64,000 nt of DNA from Salinispora fenicalii (GCF_000514815.1 NZ_AZWQ01000015.1:141700-205699); one strand, 5' to 3'; shown: positions 7,892-17,072, counted from the stretch's first letter. Program-made: numbers and translations. Notes: a model not told the origin generated them from the sequence alone.

Positions 7892-8107
7892 ATGGCCGAG
7901 GAGATCCGCGCCGAGATGGTGGCGAACGTCTGGAAGGTCGTCGCATCGGCCGGGGACACCGTGTCCGAGGGGGACACCCTGGTGATCCTGGAGTCAATGA
8001 AGATGGAGATCCCGGTCGTCAGCGAGTCCGACGGCGTCGTGCAGGAGCTGGCGGTCAACGAGGGGGACGTGGTGCAGGATGGCGACCTGATCGCGGTGAT
8101 CGGTTGA
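7892..8107 (+). CDS. biotinyl/lipoyl carrier domain protein
   Basis: A 71-residue stand-alone carrier domain. The modification site is the Lys in LESMKMEIPV (MKM motif), flanked by the usual hammerhead turns (GDTVSEGDTL and GDVVQDGDLI). MKM with the preceding ES is typical of biotinylated domains of acyl-CoA carboxylases, but the single-domain actinobacterial form has no established partner here. ATG 7892 has a GGAG 2-5 nt upstream. The stop overlaps the start of the GNAT gene (TTGA), so the two are coupled. Confidence 0.85.
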   Translation: MAEEIRAEMVANVWKVVASAGDTVSEGDTLVILESMKMEIPVVSESDGVVQELAVNEGDVVQDGDLIAVIG

Positions 8108-8607
8108 GTGTCCTGGTACGCCCCGTCGAGCCCGCTGATCACGCCGCGGTCGCCCGGCTGACGGTCGCCGCCTACGAGGCGGACGGGCAGCTCAAAGGGG
8201 AGCATGGGTACGCGGCTGTGCTCGCCGACGTGGACGCCCGGGTGGAGCACGGTGCGGTGCTGGTCGCCGTGGACGCCAGCACCGACGCCGTGCTCGGTTC
8301 GGTCCTCTTCGTCCTGCCCGGTACCCGTTATGCCGAGCTCTCCGGAGCCGGTGAGGCGGAGTTTCGGATGCTCGCCGTGGATCCGGCAGCGCAAGGGCGG
8401 GGGGTCGGCGCAGCTCTGGTGGAGGCGTGTGTGACGCGGGCGACCGAGTTGGGCTGCTCCGCCCTGGTGATCTGCATCCGGGATGGCCTCGCCGCCTCGG
8501 CGCAGCGGCTTTATCAGCGGCGGGGGTTCATTCGGGCGCCAGAGCTGGACTGGTCGCCGATGGCCGATGTGCTCCTGCGGGGACTGCGGCTTTCGCTTCC
8601 CGCCTGA
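8104..8607 (+). CDS. GNAT-family N-acetyltransferase
   Basis: A 167-residue acetyltransferase starting SVLVRPVEPADHAAVARLT. The acetyl-CoA loop is LAVDPAAQGRGVGAALV (Q/RxxGxG/A motif A), and motif B is RLYQRRGFIRAPELDW. The chosen start, TTG 8104, overlaps the TGA of the carrier gene by 4 nt; no other in-frame start fits the conserved first strand. The substrate is unknown. It is followed by a convergent TetR gene 60 bp away. Confidence 0.8.
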   Translation: MSVLVRPVEPADHAAVARLTVAAYEADGQLKGEHGYAAVLADVDARVEHGAVLVAVDASTDAVLGSVLFVLPGTRYAELSGAGEAEFRMLAVDPAAQGRGVGAALVEACVTRATELGCSALVICIRDGLAASAQRLYQRRGFIRAPELDWSPMADVLLRGLRLSLPA

Positions 8608-8669
8608 GCTGGCTGTTCTGCTGTCGGCGTCTGCTCGCGCCCGGGGCGGGAGCAGAGCCGGCGGTTGGG

Positions 8670-9260
8670 TCAGCGGGGGTCGTCGGTCGGGGGTGGGCCG
8701 ATGGCGGCGATGAGCTCGTCGGCCACCTTCAGGGCGACCTCCCTGCGTTCCTGGTCGGTCAGACCGGGCGCTCGTACCCCGAACCAACTGCTGTGTACGG
8801 AGAAGAGCGCGAGGGTGGCCCGGAGCTGGGCCTCGGGGGAGGAATCGTCGCCGCAGAGTAGGTTGGCCAGCTGGAACATCCGCTCCCGCATCCGCTGGCC
8901 GGCGGCGAGGCTCCGTAGCACGGTCTGGTTCTGCTCGAAGAAGCGCATCACCGACGGGTACTGCCCGGCGCACATGGTGTCCGCGTACCGGCCGATGATG
9001 CCCCGTCGGGTGGTCAGCGTGGCCGGTTGGGCCTCGGCCCAGGCGACGAGGTCGTCCAGCTGATCGAGGCGGTCCTCGACGAAGCTGTTGACGATTTCGT
9101 CCTTGCTTTTGAAGTGGTAGTAGAGCGCCGCCTTCGTCACATCGAGCCGTTCGGCGATCTCCCGGAGCGAGGTCTTCTCGTAGCCCTGCTCGGTGAAGAG
9201 CTCCAGGGCGACGGTCTTGATCCGTTCCCGTGTGCTGCCGGTGCTCTCCCGCACTCTCAT
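8670..9260 (-). CDS. TetR-family repressor of the adjacent MFS pump
   Basis: A 196-residue TetR regulator. The DNA-binding helix-turn-helix is LREIAERLDVTKAALYYHFKSKDEI at about residues 32-56, preceded by RERIKTVALELFTEQGYEKTS. The C-terminal ligand domain is helical and unassigned. ATG 9260 was chosen; a GTG three bases earlier is also possible. It is divergent from the DHA2 pump, and the roughly 105-bp intergenic region holds repeats that look like its operator, so it most likely represses the pump and itself and responds to a pump substrate. Confidence 0.87.
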   Translation of the reverse strand: MRVRESTGSTRERIKTVALELFTEQGYEKTSLREIAERLDVTKAALYYHFKSKDEIVNSFVEDRLDQLDDLVAWAEAQPATLTTRRGIIGRYADTMCAGQYPSVMRFFEQNQTVLRSLAAGQRMRERMFQLANLLCGDDSSPEAQLRATLALFSVHSSWFGVRAPGLTDQERREVALKVADELIAAIGPPPTDDPR

Positions 9261-9294
9261 CACCTGACCCGCTTGACTGCCGTCGGCACCCCAA

Positions 9295-9340
9295 CTTACC
9301 GTACGGCTAGTAAGCTGGCTAGCCGGTCGGCAAGTAAGCT
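9295..9340. promoter_or_regulatory. candidate TetR operator between the regulator and MFS genes
   Basis: Two 13-bp direct repeats differing at one base, CGGCTAGTAAGCT (9304-9316) and CGGCAAGTAAGCT (9328-9340), are spaced 24 bp apart. The first shares an arm with an inverted repeat CTTAC (9295-9299)/GTAAG (9310-9314). GGCTAGCC between them is a further palindrome. The spacing suits cooperative dimer binding. Confidence 0.6.
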
Positions 9341-9365
9341 CACCCACCCCCGAGGGGAACGACGT

Positions 9366-10943
9366 ATGACCCAGGCAACCCAGGCAGCCCCAGCCTCGAC
9401 GCGACCGAATATCCGGATCGTGCTCTTCGGCCTGATGATCGCCATGATGCTGGCGATGTTGGACAACATGATCGTCAGCACCGCCCTGCCGAGGATCGTG
9501 GGTGAGTTCGGCGGGCTGGACCACTTCACCTGGGTTGTTACCGCCTATGTTCTCGGGACCACCGTCTCCACTCCGATCTGGGGCAAGCTCGGTGACCTCT
9601 TCGGCCGGAAGCCGATCTTCCTGAGCTCGGTGGTGATCTTCCTGATCGGGTCCGCACTCTGCGGCATGGCGGGCTCCGAACTGCTTGGCGGGCCGGACGA
9701 CGGGATGGTGGAGCTGATCGCCTTCCGCGCGGTGCAGGGCCTCGGCGCGGGCGGCCTGATGGTCGGGGTGTTGGCGATCATCGGCGACCTGGTGCCGCCC
9801 CGGGAGCGGGGCCGCTACCAGGGCATGATTGCCGGGATCATGGCGATCGCCCTGGTGGCTGGCCCGCTGGTCGGCGGCTTCATCACCGACCATCTCTCCT
9901 GGCGCTGGGCCTTCTATGTCAACCTGCCCCTCGGTGGGGCCGCGCTGGCACTGCTCGTCGCCACCCTGCGTCTGCCTCGGCATCGCACCGAGCACCGGAT
10001 CGACTGGCTTGGTGCCGCACTGCTCGCGGTCGGCATCACCGCGATCGTGCTGGTCACCACCTGGGGTGGCAACGAGTACGCCTGGCGTTCTCCGCAGATT
10101 GTTGGCCTGATCGTCCTCGCGGTGGCTTCGCTCGCCGTCTTCGCGGTCGTCGAGCGGCGGGCGGCTGAACCGGTTCTGCCGCTGTCACTCTTCGCCAATC
10201 GCAACTTCGCGCTGATCTCGGTGATCGGCTTCCTGCTCGGCTTCGCGATGTACGGAGCGATGAGCTTTCTGCCGCTCTACCAGCAGACCGTGCAGGGCGC
10301 CTCCGCCACCGAATCCGGGCTGCTCCTGCTGCCGTTGATGTTCGGCATGCTGGTGGTCTCGTTGGTGGTGGGGCGGACGATCACCAGGACCGGCCGGTAC
10401 CGGGCCTTCCCGATCATCGGCGGTGTGGTGATGAGTGCTGGCATGGTGCTGCTGACGCGGCTCGACGCGCAGACCGAAGTGGCGGAGTCCTCGCTCTACC
10501 TACTCGTGCTCGGTGTCGGCATGGGCTTCCTCATGCAGACGACGATGCTGATCGCGCAGAACAGCGTTGATCAGCGTGATCTGGGCGCGGCCAGCGGCGC
10601 GGCGACCTTCTTCCGTTCGATCGGCGGCTCGTTCGGCATCTCGCTCTTTGGGGCCGTCTTCGCCAGCCGGCTGGCCGACTCCCCCGGTGGCGGGATCTTC
10701 GGCGGCGGTGAGGCCGGGGCGGCGATGGACCTCGTGAAGCTTCGGGAACTGCCGGAGGCGGTCCGGGAGCTGGTTCTCGGCGGCCTTGCCGACGCGATCT
10801 CGCATGTGTTCCTCTGGGCTCTGCTCTTCACCCTCGTGGTGCCGGTGCTCGCCTGGCTCATCAGGGAGATTCCGCTGCGTACCGAGAACATCCCGGTGCC
10901 GGCAGGCGAGGCGGAGCGCCAGCGCCCAGACGCCCACCGCTGA
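9366..10943 (+). CDS. DHA2-family MFS drug exporter (EmrB/QacA-like)
   Basis: A 525-residue integral membrane protein with about 14 predicted helices. Visible family signatures are LDNMIVSTALPRIVGEFGG (motif D1, LDxTIVNVALP-like), GKLGDLFGRKP (motif A) and GAGGLMVGVLAIIGDLVPPRERGRYQG. The 14-helix DHA2 group extrudes dyes, quaternary amines or antibiotics by proton antiport. ATG 9366 follows CGAGGGGAACGACGT. It is divergent from, and probably repressed by, the TetR gene. Confidence 0.9.
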   Translation: MTQATQAAPASTRPNIRIVLFGLMIAMMLAMLDNMIVSTALPRIVGEFGGLDHFTWVVTAYVLGTTVSTPIWGKLGDLFGRKPIFLSSVVIFLIGSALCGMAGSELLGGPDDGMVELIAFRAVQGLGAGGLMVGVLAIIGDLVPPRERGRYQGMIAGIMAIALVAGPLVGGFITDHLSWRWAFYVNLPLGGAALALLVATLRLPRHRTEHRIDWLGAALLAVGITAIVLVTTWGGNEYAWRSPQIVGLIVLAVASLAVFAVVERRAAEPVLPLSLFANRNFALISVIGFLLGFAMYGAMSFLPLYQQTVQGASATESGLLLLPLMFGMLVVSLVVGRTITRTGRYRAFPIIGGVVMSAGMVLLTRLDAQTEVAESSLYLLVLGVGMGFLMQTTMLIAQNSVDQRDLGAASGAATFFRSIGGSFGISLFGAVFASRLADSPGGGIFGGGEAGAAMDLVKLRELPEAVRELVLGGLADAISHVFLWALLFTLVVPVLAWLIREIPLRTENIPVPAGEAERQRPDAHR

Positions 10944-10963
10944 CCCGCGTCGGACCGGCGAGG

Positions 10964-12778
10964 TCAGTGCCGGCGGAAGATCGCCGTGATCTGTCGCCAG
11001 AGGCGGCGAAGCCGGCCGGGCGGCGTTGGAGCCGGCGGCCGGCTACCGGCCAACGTCCGGGCCAGTGCTCGGGACTCCGGGGCCAGGTCCGGGGTGGCCA
11101 GTGCCAGGTACGCCAGGGACCTGCCGATCGGGACCGGACGCGTTCGCGCCACTTCGACGGCATCGGTGAGTCGTTCGGCGACCACCGTGGCGACCTCGGG
11201 GCGGACCGCCGGGTCGACCCAGGCGATGGTGACCAGGGCGAAGAGCGCGGCCTCGGTGACCCAGTCCTCGACGCCCCAGACCAGGTCGAGAAGCACCGAG
11301 CGGCGGGTGGAGGTCGGCCACGGCTCGTCGGTGCGGTGGTGTAGCAGTCCAAGGCAGGCCCACACCTGAACGCTGCGGACCCAGAGGGACGGGTCCTGCT
11401 CGTCGAGGAGCCGGCCCAGTGCGGTCGGTGGGGTCGTCGGCGGATGGGCCAGCAGACCGAGTAGATCGGTCAAGTTCAGGGTGGCCAGGGCCACGCCGGC
11501 GTCGTACGCCGCCGGCGGGTGAGGCCACGCCGGATGCACGAACTGTCGGAGGTGGTCTGCCGCTAGTGGCGAGGGGGCTTCGACGGCAGGTGTGCCGTCG
11601 TGCCGCCACAGGCGCCAGTCCACCGCGCGTCGGGGTTCCTGCGGGTCCGGGCCCGGACCCTGCGTCAGCTGGACCCGCAGGCCGGGCACGGTGCGGGTGA
11701 GGGTTTGCAGGGCGCTCGGCGGCACCGGCGACCCGAGCCGGATGCTGGCCCCCAGCTGAGCGCCGGCATGGTTGGCCCGAAGCGCGTCAACGGCGGGGCC
11801 GGCGGCCGGAGTGATCTGCCCGAGCCAGGGTTGGCCGGCGCAGGACTCGGCGAGGTCGGTGTGCTCGTGGGAATCCTCGGGGTGCTCCCGGATGAAATCC
11901 GCCAGTGCGATCAGGTGGGCGACGTCGCCGTCGCGCTGGAAGCGCAGCCGCTGGGCGGTATGCACTGCACAGTCAAACGTCGGGTCCCGGGCAAGCGCCC
12001 GGTTGATCCAGTCGAGGGCCTCGTCCAGCCGTCCGTGGTCGGCGAGGGTGCCGGCGATGTCGGCGTAGATGGCCAGGTCGTCCGGGTCGTGCTCAACGGC
12101 ACGTTCCAGCGCCGCGAGGGCGTCTCGGATCCGCCCCGCGCTTCGATAGGCGTACCCGAGCCACACCTCGCCGATCTTCGATGGCTCGGCACGTAACCCT
12201 CGGGATGCCCATTGGACGGCGAGCGATACCTCGCCGAGCCGGCGGGCCAGTGCGGAGGCGGCCCCGAACAGCAGCGCGTGGTCGTGGTGCACGGTCACCG
12301 CGTTGCGGGCGAGGGTGAGGTATGGAGTGAGGGCGGCCCTTCCGGCTCGGGGGACTGGATCAGCGGTCGCTGCGCAGACCTGCAAAAGAATCTGGGCGGT
12401 CCGCTCCGGCCGGAGGCGTTCGGCTAGGTCGGGTGCGGTCACCCAGGGCACCTCCGCCCACGGTTGCGCAGGCGCGTAGCCAGTGGCCGCAACGAGCAGG
12501 TCCAGCCCCTCGGCGGGCCGGCCAGCTGCGGCGAGTAGGTGGGCTCGGGCGACCACGGTTCCGACGAAGACGTTTTGGTGCAGGGGAAAGAGGTCGAGCC
12601 CGTCGCCGTCAACGGCAGCGAGCCGGGTGAGCAACTCGTGGGCCTCGGGAAGGGTCGGTGCCTGCGCCAGCGCCCCCGCGATGTGGGCGGCGGCGTGCGC
12701 TAGGTCGCCCTCGGTGAGGGCTAGTCGGGCCAGGGTCAGGTCCTCCGCCGCCGGCAGGTCTCGCTTGTCCGGGGACAC
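10964..12778 (-). CDS. tetratricopeptide-repeat protein of unknown role
   Basis: A 604-residue, Ala/Leu-rich helical protein. Tandem TPR-like units are clearest at about residues 185-275 (for example GEVWLGYAYRSAGRIRDAL and LAIYADIAGTLADHGRLDEAL). The C-terminal half (about 430-570) is a second helical array and the protein ends in a basic tail LRRLWRQITAIFRRH. No catalytic motif, signal peptide or membrane span is seen, so it is probably a cytosolic scaffold. GTG 12778 has GGGAGAAGAAC in front. It converges with the MFS gene 20 bp away and is divergent from the SIS gene. I do not recognise a specific function. Confidence 0.72.
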   Translation of the reverse strand: MSPDKRDLPAAEDLTLARLALTEGDLAHAAAHIAGALAQAPTLPEAHELLTRLAAVDGDGLDLFPLHQNVFVGTVVARAHLLAAAGRPAEGLDLLVAATGYAPAQPWAEVPWVTAPDLAERLRPERTAQILLQVCAATADPVPRAGRAALTPYLTLARNAVTVHHDHALLFGAASALARRLGEVSLAVQWASRGLRAEPSKIGEVWLGYAYRSAGRIRDALAALERAVEHDPDDLAIYADIAGTLADHGRLDEALDWINRALARDPTFDCAVHTAQRLRFQRDGDVAHLIALADFIREHPEDSHEHTDLAESCAGQPWLGQITPAAGPAVDALRANHAGAQLGASIRLGSPVPPSALQTLTRTVPGLRVQLTQGPGPDPQEPRRAVDWRLWRHDGTPAVEAPSPLAADHLRQFVHPAWPHPPAAYDAGVALATLNLTDLLGLLAHPPTTPPTALGRLLDEQDPSLWVRSVQVWACLGLLHHRTDEPWPTSTRRSVLLDLVWGVEDWVTEAALFALVTIAWVDPAVRPEVATVVAERLTDAVEVARTRPVPIGRSLAYLALATPDLAPESRALARTLAGSRPPAPTPPGRLRRLWRQITAIFRRH

Positions 12779-12867
12779 GTTCTTCTCCCGCCGTGGTGGT
12801 ATGCGCTCCGGGCGGTCAGCGTAGGTGATAGTGAGGATTTTTAGCGATGACCGAGCGCTGCTGCTCG

Positions 12868-12910
12868 TTGTGTTGCGCTTGGACGCTTAAAAGTGCAAGA
12901 CTGAACACAA
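12868..12910. promoter_or_regulatory. nested inverted repeats upstream of the SIS-domain gene
   Basis: Outer arms TTGTGTT (12868-12874) and AACACAA (12904-12910) enclose inner arms TTGCGCTT (12873-12880) and AAGTGCAA (12891-12898, one mismatch). The element ends 33 bp before the GTG of the isomerase gene, where a repressor of a sugar-catabolic gene could sit. The regulator is not identifiable from the window. Confidence 0.45.
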
Positions 12911-12943
12911 ACGCGCGGGAATCGCGCACCAGGAGGAGTTTCT

Positions 12944-13996
12944 GTGACGCGTCCAGGGGCCGGCATGGCCGCCGACATTGACGAGCAGCCGGCGGCCTAC
13001 GCCCGCCTGCTCTCCGCCGAGCACGCCGGGCAGATCGCTCGGGTCGCCGCCACCATCGCCGAGCACCGACCGCGGCACGTGGTGTTCACCGCCCGCGGCA
13101 CCTCAGACCACGCCGCGCTTTACGGCACCTACCTGACCGAGATCCGGTTGGGTCTGCCCGCCGGGCTCGCCTCGCCCAGCTCCGTCACCGCCTACGGCGC
13201 CCGCCCGGACCTCTCCGCCGCGCTCGTGGTCGGGGTGAGCCAGAGCGGCGGCTCCCCGGACCTCACCGAGGTGCTGCGGGCCGCCCGGAACTCCGGCGCG
13301 CTCACCCTCGCGGTCACCAACGCGCCCGACTCGCCGCTCGCTGAGGCGGCGGAGCTGAGCGTGGACATCGCCGCCGGGCACGAACGGGCAGTGGCCGCCA
13401 CCAAGACGTACACGGCTGAGCTGCTCGCCCTGCTCATGTTGGTGGAGGGCATCCGGGCCGGCGACGGCGTGCTGCCGGCCGCTGAGCGGACCGCCCTCGA
13501 CACGCTGCCCGACCTCGCCGCGCGTACCCTCGCCGACCCGACGCCGGTCCAGCTCGCCCCCCGGTACCGGTTCGCCGCGCAGTTGGTCACGACCGGCCGG
13601 GGGTACGCGTACCCGACCGCGCGGGAGGCCGCGTTGAAGCTGATGGAGACCTCGTACCTACCGGCGCTCGCTTTCTCCGGTGCCGACCTGCTGCACGGTC
13701 CGCTCGCCATGACCGATCCGGACGTGCCGGTGCTCGCGGTGGTCGGCTCCGGCCCCGGCGGCCAGGCGATGGGGGAGGTGCTGCCCCGGCTCGGCGAGCG
13801 CCGCGCCGATGTGGTGGTGGTCGGCTCGGCGGAGGTGCCCACCACGACGCGGATCGCCGTTCCCGAGGTTGACGAGCGGTACGCGCCGCTGCTGGACATC
13901 CTGCCGCTGCAGCGCCTGGCCCTGGCGCTCGCGCTGGCCCGAGGCGAGGACCCGGACGCACCCCGGGGCCTGAAGAAGGTCACCGCGACGATGTGA
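12944..13996 (+). CDS. SIS-domain sugar isomerase/deaminase (GlmS C-terminal-like, NagB-II/AgaS type)
   Basis: A 350-residue protein with two SIS domains (about 30-165 and 205-340). The sugar-phosphate loops include TARGTSDHAALYG, VGVSQSGGSPDL and AATKTYTAELLALL; HGPLAMTD in the second half matches the GlmS isomerase pattern. There is no glutaminase domain, so it resembles the stand-alone isomerases that act on glucosamine- or galactosamine-6-phosphate derivatives. GTG 12944 follows AGGAGGAG at good spacing. The start of the PdtaS-like kinase gene is 25 bp downstream on the same strand, but the link is probably positional only. Confidence 0.85.
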   Translation: MTRPGAGMAADIDEQPAAYARLLSAEHAGQIARVAATIAEHRPRHVVFTARGTSDHAALYGTYLTEIRLGLPAGLASPSSVTAYGARPDLSAALVVGVSQSGGSPDLTEVLRAARNSGALTLAVTNAPDSPLAEAAELSVDIAAGHERAVAATKTYTAELLALLMLVEGIRAGDGVLPAAERTALDTLPDLAARTLADPTPVQLAPRYRFAAQLVTTGRGYAYPTAREAALKLMETSYLPALAFSGADLLHGPLAMTDPDVPVLAVVGSGPGGQAMGEVLPRLGERRADVVVVGSAEVPTTTRIAVPEVDERYAPLLDILPLQRLALALALARGEDPDAPRGLKKVTATM

Positions 13997-14021
13997 GCGC
14001 TGGCGTGGCAGGCTGGGCAGC

Positions 14022-15545
14022 GTGTCCACGCTGCGCGACCTCGCCGACGAGCACACCCAGCTACGTCCCGCTGACATCGATCATCTGCACCGGATCGCGG
14101 GCGACTGGCAGTTGCTCTCTGATATGTCCTTTGCCGACCTGCTGCTCTGGGTGCCGGTGGGCGAGGACGGGACGTTCCTCTGCGTGGCCCAGGTTCGACC
14201 GACCACCGCGCCCACTGCCTACCAGCATGACCAGGTAGGCCGAATCACCGGTGGGCCGGAGGTGGACCACCTGGAGGTTGCCTACCGGCGAGGCCGGATC
14301 TGGCGGGAGGGCGATCCGGTCTGGTACGGGGACGTGCCCGCGCGGCACGAGGCGATCCCGGTGCGGCTGCGGGCCGCCGACGGTGAGCAGGCCGAGGTGA
14401 TCGCCGTGGTCGGTCGGGACACCAACCTGTCGACCGCCCGGACCCCCAGCCAACTGGAGCTGAACTACCTGACCACGGCGGACGACCTGGCGCAGATGCT
14501 CGCCGACGGTACCTTCCCGCCGCCCCGGCACCCGGGGGAGACCACCTCGGCCCCCCGGGTCGGCGATGGGCTGGTCCGGCTGGACGCCGGCGGCAGGGTG
14601 ACGTACTCGAGCCCGAACGCGCAGTCGGCGTACCGGCGGGTCGGCTACGCCTCGGACCTGGTGGGGGAGGACCTCACGGCGCTGCACCGGCGCCTCGCCG
14701 ATGACCCGCTGGAGGGGACCGACGCGGCCAACGCGGTACTCGCCGCGCTTCGGGGCGAGGCACCGCCCCGTCGTGAGATCAACGCGCGCGGGGCGACCAT
14801 GCTGACCCGGGCGCTACCGCTGATCCCCGCTGGAGTGCCGATCGGCGCGCTGGTGCTGGTCCGCGATGTCACCGAGGTCCGGCGCCGGGACCGGGCGTTG
14901 ATGACCAAGGACGCCACCATTCGGGAGATCCATCACCGGGTGAAGAACAACCTCCAGACGGTCGCCGCCCTGTTGCGGTTGCAGGCCCGCCGGGTGGCCA
15001 TGCCGGAGGCGCGGATCGCGTTGGAGGAGTCGGTCCGCCGGGTCGCCTCGATCGCGCTGGTACACGAGACGCTCTCCATGTCCAACGACGAGGTGGTCGA
15101 GTTCGACGGGATTGTGGACCGGGTGGCGAGCGCGGCGACCGAGGTGGCGGCGACCGAGACGACCGTCCGGATGCGCCGTCAGGGCAGCTTCGGCGTGCTC
15201 CCCGCCGAGCTCGCCACGTCGCTGGTGATGGTCCTCAACGAGCTCCTGCTGAACGCAGTCGAGCACGGGTTCCCCGCCGACGAAGAGGCGGGTGAGCAGC
15301 CAGGAGCCGGCTTCTCCCCCGAGGTGGTGGTCTCGGCGCACCGCTTTCGCAAGATCTTGCACGTGTCGGTGATCGACAACGGTGGTGGACTGCCGCCGGG
15401 GTTCGACGCCGAGCGCGGCGGCAGCCTCGGCCTGCAGATCGTCCGTGCGCTGGTCACCGGGGAGCTGCGCGGCACGATCGAGCTGCGGACGAGTGCCGGC
15501 GGAGGCACCGAGGCGCTGCTCGTCCTTCCCCTCAACCGGCTGTGA
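14022..15545 (+). CDS. pdtaS: PdtaS-like cytosolic histidine kinase (GAF-PAS-HisKA_2)
   Basis: A 507-residue soluble sensor kinase without membrane spans. Order: GAF-like domain (about 1-150), PAS-like domain (about 175-285), then a HisKA_2 core with the motif EIHHRVKNNLQTVAALLRLQ, where the phosphoacceptor is H304 or H305. The ATPase N-box is ELLLNAVEHG and the G-box DNGGGLPPG. This architecture is that of mycobacterial PdtaS, whose partner PdtaR is an RNA-binding (ANTAR) response regulator. No ANTAR gene is in the window, so the partner must lie elsewhere. In mycobacteria pdtaS sits beside whiB1; here whiB1 is about 5.6 kb away. GTG 14022 start. Confidence 0.86.
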   Translation: MSTLRDLADEHTQLRPADIDHLHRIAGDWQLLSDMSFADLLLWVPVGEDGTFLCVAQVRPTTAPTAYQHDQVGRITGGPEVDHLEVAYRRGRIWREGDPVWYGDVPARHEAIPVRLRAADGEQAEVIAVVGRDTNLSTARTPSQLELNYLTTADDLAQMLADGTFPPPRHPGETTSAPRVGDGLVRLDAGGRVTYSSPNAQSAYRRVGYASDLVGEDLTALHRRLADDPLEGTDAANAVLAALRGEAPPRREINARGATMLTRALPLIPAGVPIGALVLVRDVTEVRRRDRALMTKDATIREIHHRVKNNLQTVAALLRLQARRVAMPEARIALEESVRRVASIALVHETLSMSNDEVVEFDGIVDRVASAATEVAATETTVRMRRQGSFGVLPAELATSLVMVLNELLLNAVEHGFPADEEAGEQPGAGFSPEVVVSAHRFRKILHVSVIDNGGGLPPGFDAERGGSLGLQIVRALVTGELRGTIELRTSAGGGTEALLVLPLNRL

Positions 15546-15623
15546 CCACTCGGGCGGGTGGCGCCGGCTAGCGGCGAGACTCCAGTGACGCGCTGCCGGA
15601 GTCGGACAGTGATGCGCCGCCGG

Positions 15624-17072
15624 CTAGCGGCGTACCAGGGCGACGGTCAGTCCGCGGGGGTGCCAGACCTGCTCGACCATCCGTCCGTCGCGCAACGCCA
15701 CCCCCTTCGCGCCGGGTACGGCGGCGAGCGGGTCGTCGTGCTGGCCAGCCAGCACCAGCCAAACCCGGTCCGCGTCGGCCAGGCACTGGGCCGGACGGGC
15801 ACACTCGGCGGCCCACAGGTCACCTCGGCGGGCCGGGCTGGCGGTGAGCAGCACGTCTTGGGGACGGTGGTCGCCCAGGTGATAGGCCAGGCCCAGGTCG
15901 AGGAAGAGCCAGCCCTCCCGGGGCGAGTAGACGACCGCGTCGGTGGGGCGCTGCCCGTCCGCCACGATCTGGGCCGCCCCGGCGTAGTCGACCAGCGCCG
16001 AACGGGGCCACTCGTGGGTACGCCGCAGCGCCGCCTGGGCTGGCAGGCCGAGCGCCCCGGCCAGGGCCACGACGGTCAGCGCCGGTAGAAACGGCACCCC
16101 GGCTAGGGCGATACCGGCCAGCAGGCAGCCGAACGGCACCACGAAGACCAGGTATCGGGGTACCCAGAGGGGGGCAAGCACGCCGACGGCGAAGACCAGC
16201 AGCACCGGTAGGAGTACGGCCAATCCGGGCAGCAGCGCCGACCGCCCCAGCGCTGCGGCGCCGAGTGCGGCGAGCCCGACCAGCAGGCCGCCGACCACCC
16301 CGCTCTGCGTCACCCCGCCAGCCAGCGTGGCGAGATCGGCGGAGCGGGCGGGGTCCACCCAGTCAAGCTGGCGGGCGTGCTGGCCATGGGCGACCCAGAG
16401 CAGCGGACCGACCAGCAGCGTCACCGGAACGAGCGCGAGTAGCCCGGCTCCGACGATGCGGCGGTCGGGATACCGGCGCCGGGCGGCGAGCACCACCACC
16501 GCGTGGGCCGGGAGCAGGGTGAGGGCGACCAGGTGGGTCAGGCCCAGCGCGGCCAGCGCGGCGGCGTAGCCGGCCCAGCGGATCCGAGTTCCGACCCGCC
16601 GGCCCTCCGGCACCGGAGCTACCGCGATGACCAGCAACAGCGTTGCGAGGACAGCGAGGGCGGTAGCGAGCGCGTACGGGCGGGCCTCCTGCCCGTACCG
16701 GGAGGTGCTGGGTAGTACCGCGAAGAGGAGGCCGGCGAGCAGCCCGGCCGACCGACCGTACAGCCGTGCGCCGAGGAGCGCGGTCAGGGCCGCGGCCGTG
16801 GTCATGGCGAGCACGGCCGGCAGCCGCAGGGCGGCCACCGAATCGCCCGCTCCGGCCACCCAGATCTGCATCAGCAGGTAGTACGGCCCGGTTGCGGCGT
16901 CGATCGTGCCGGTGAGCCGAGCCAGGTCGCCGAGCGGGCGGGTGGCGGCGCTCCACGTCGCCAGCTCGTCTCGCCAGAGCTGTGCCCCGGTCACGTCGGT
17001 GAGGGTGACCGCGAGCGTCAGCAGCGCCGGCGGCAGCCACACCGGCGGCTGCGGCACGGTTCGCGCGCCCAT
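15624..17072 (-). CDS. GT-C/family-39-like membrane glycosyltransferase
   Basis: A 482-residue polytopic protein with about ten hydrophobic segments. The first periplasmic loop contains WRDELATWSAATRPLG, where the Asp-Glu pair is typical of the acidic catalytic motif in polyprenyl-phosphate-sugar-dependent GT-C enzymes (PMT/ArnT-like). SRYGQEARPYALA is another loop conserved in this group. The C-terminal 150 residues form a soluble domain with an extra disulfide candidate pair (AAECARPAQC). It probably mannosylates an extracytoplasmic acceptor; the acceptor is unknown. ATG 17072 was preferred to the upstream open frame, which lacks hydrophobic character. Confidence 0.78.
   Translation of the reverse strand: MGARTVPQPPVWLPPALLTLAVTLTDVTGAQLWRDELATWSAATRPLGDLARLTGTIDAATGPYYLLMQIWVAGAGDSVAALRLPAVLAMTTAAALTALLGARLYGRSAGLLAGLLFAVLPSTSRYGQEARPYALATALAVLATLLLVIAVAPVPEGRRVGTRIRWAGYAAALAALGLTHLVALTLLPAHAVVVLAARRRYPDRRIVGAGLLALVPVTLLVGPLLWVAHGQHARQLDWVDPARSADLATLAGGVTQSGVVGGLLVGLAALGAAALGRSALLPGLAVLLPVLLVFAVGVLAPLWVPRYLVFVVPFGCLLAGIALAGVPFLPALTVVALAGALGLPAQAALRRTHEWPRSALVDYAGAAQIVADGQRPTDAVVYSPREGWLFLDLGLAYHLGDHRPQDVLLTASPARRGDLWAAECARPAQCLADADRVWLVLAGQHDDPLAAVPGAKGVALRDGRMVEQVWHPRGLTVALVRR

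Noticed and set aside
15545..15623. Direct repeats CGCCGGCTAGCGGCG as a terminator or attachment site
   Set aside because: Two copies lie at about 15562 and 15611, but they are not an inverted pair long enough for a terminator, and no integrase or tRNA is nearby.
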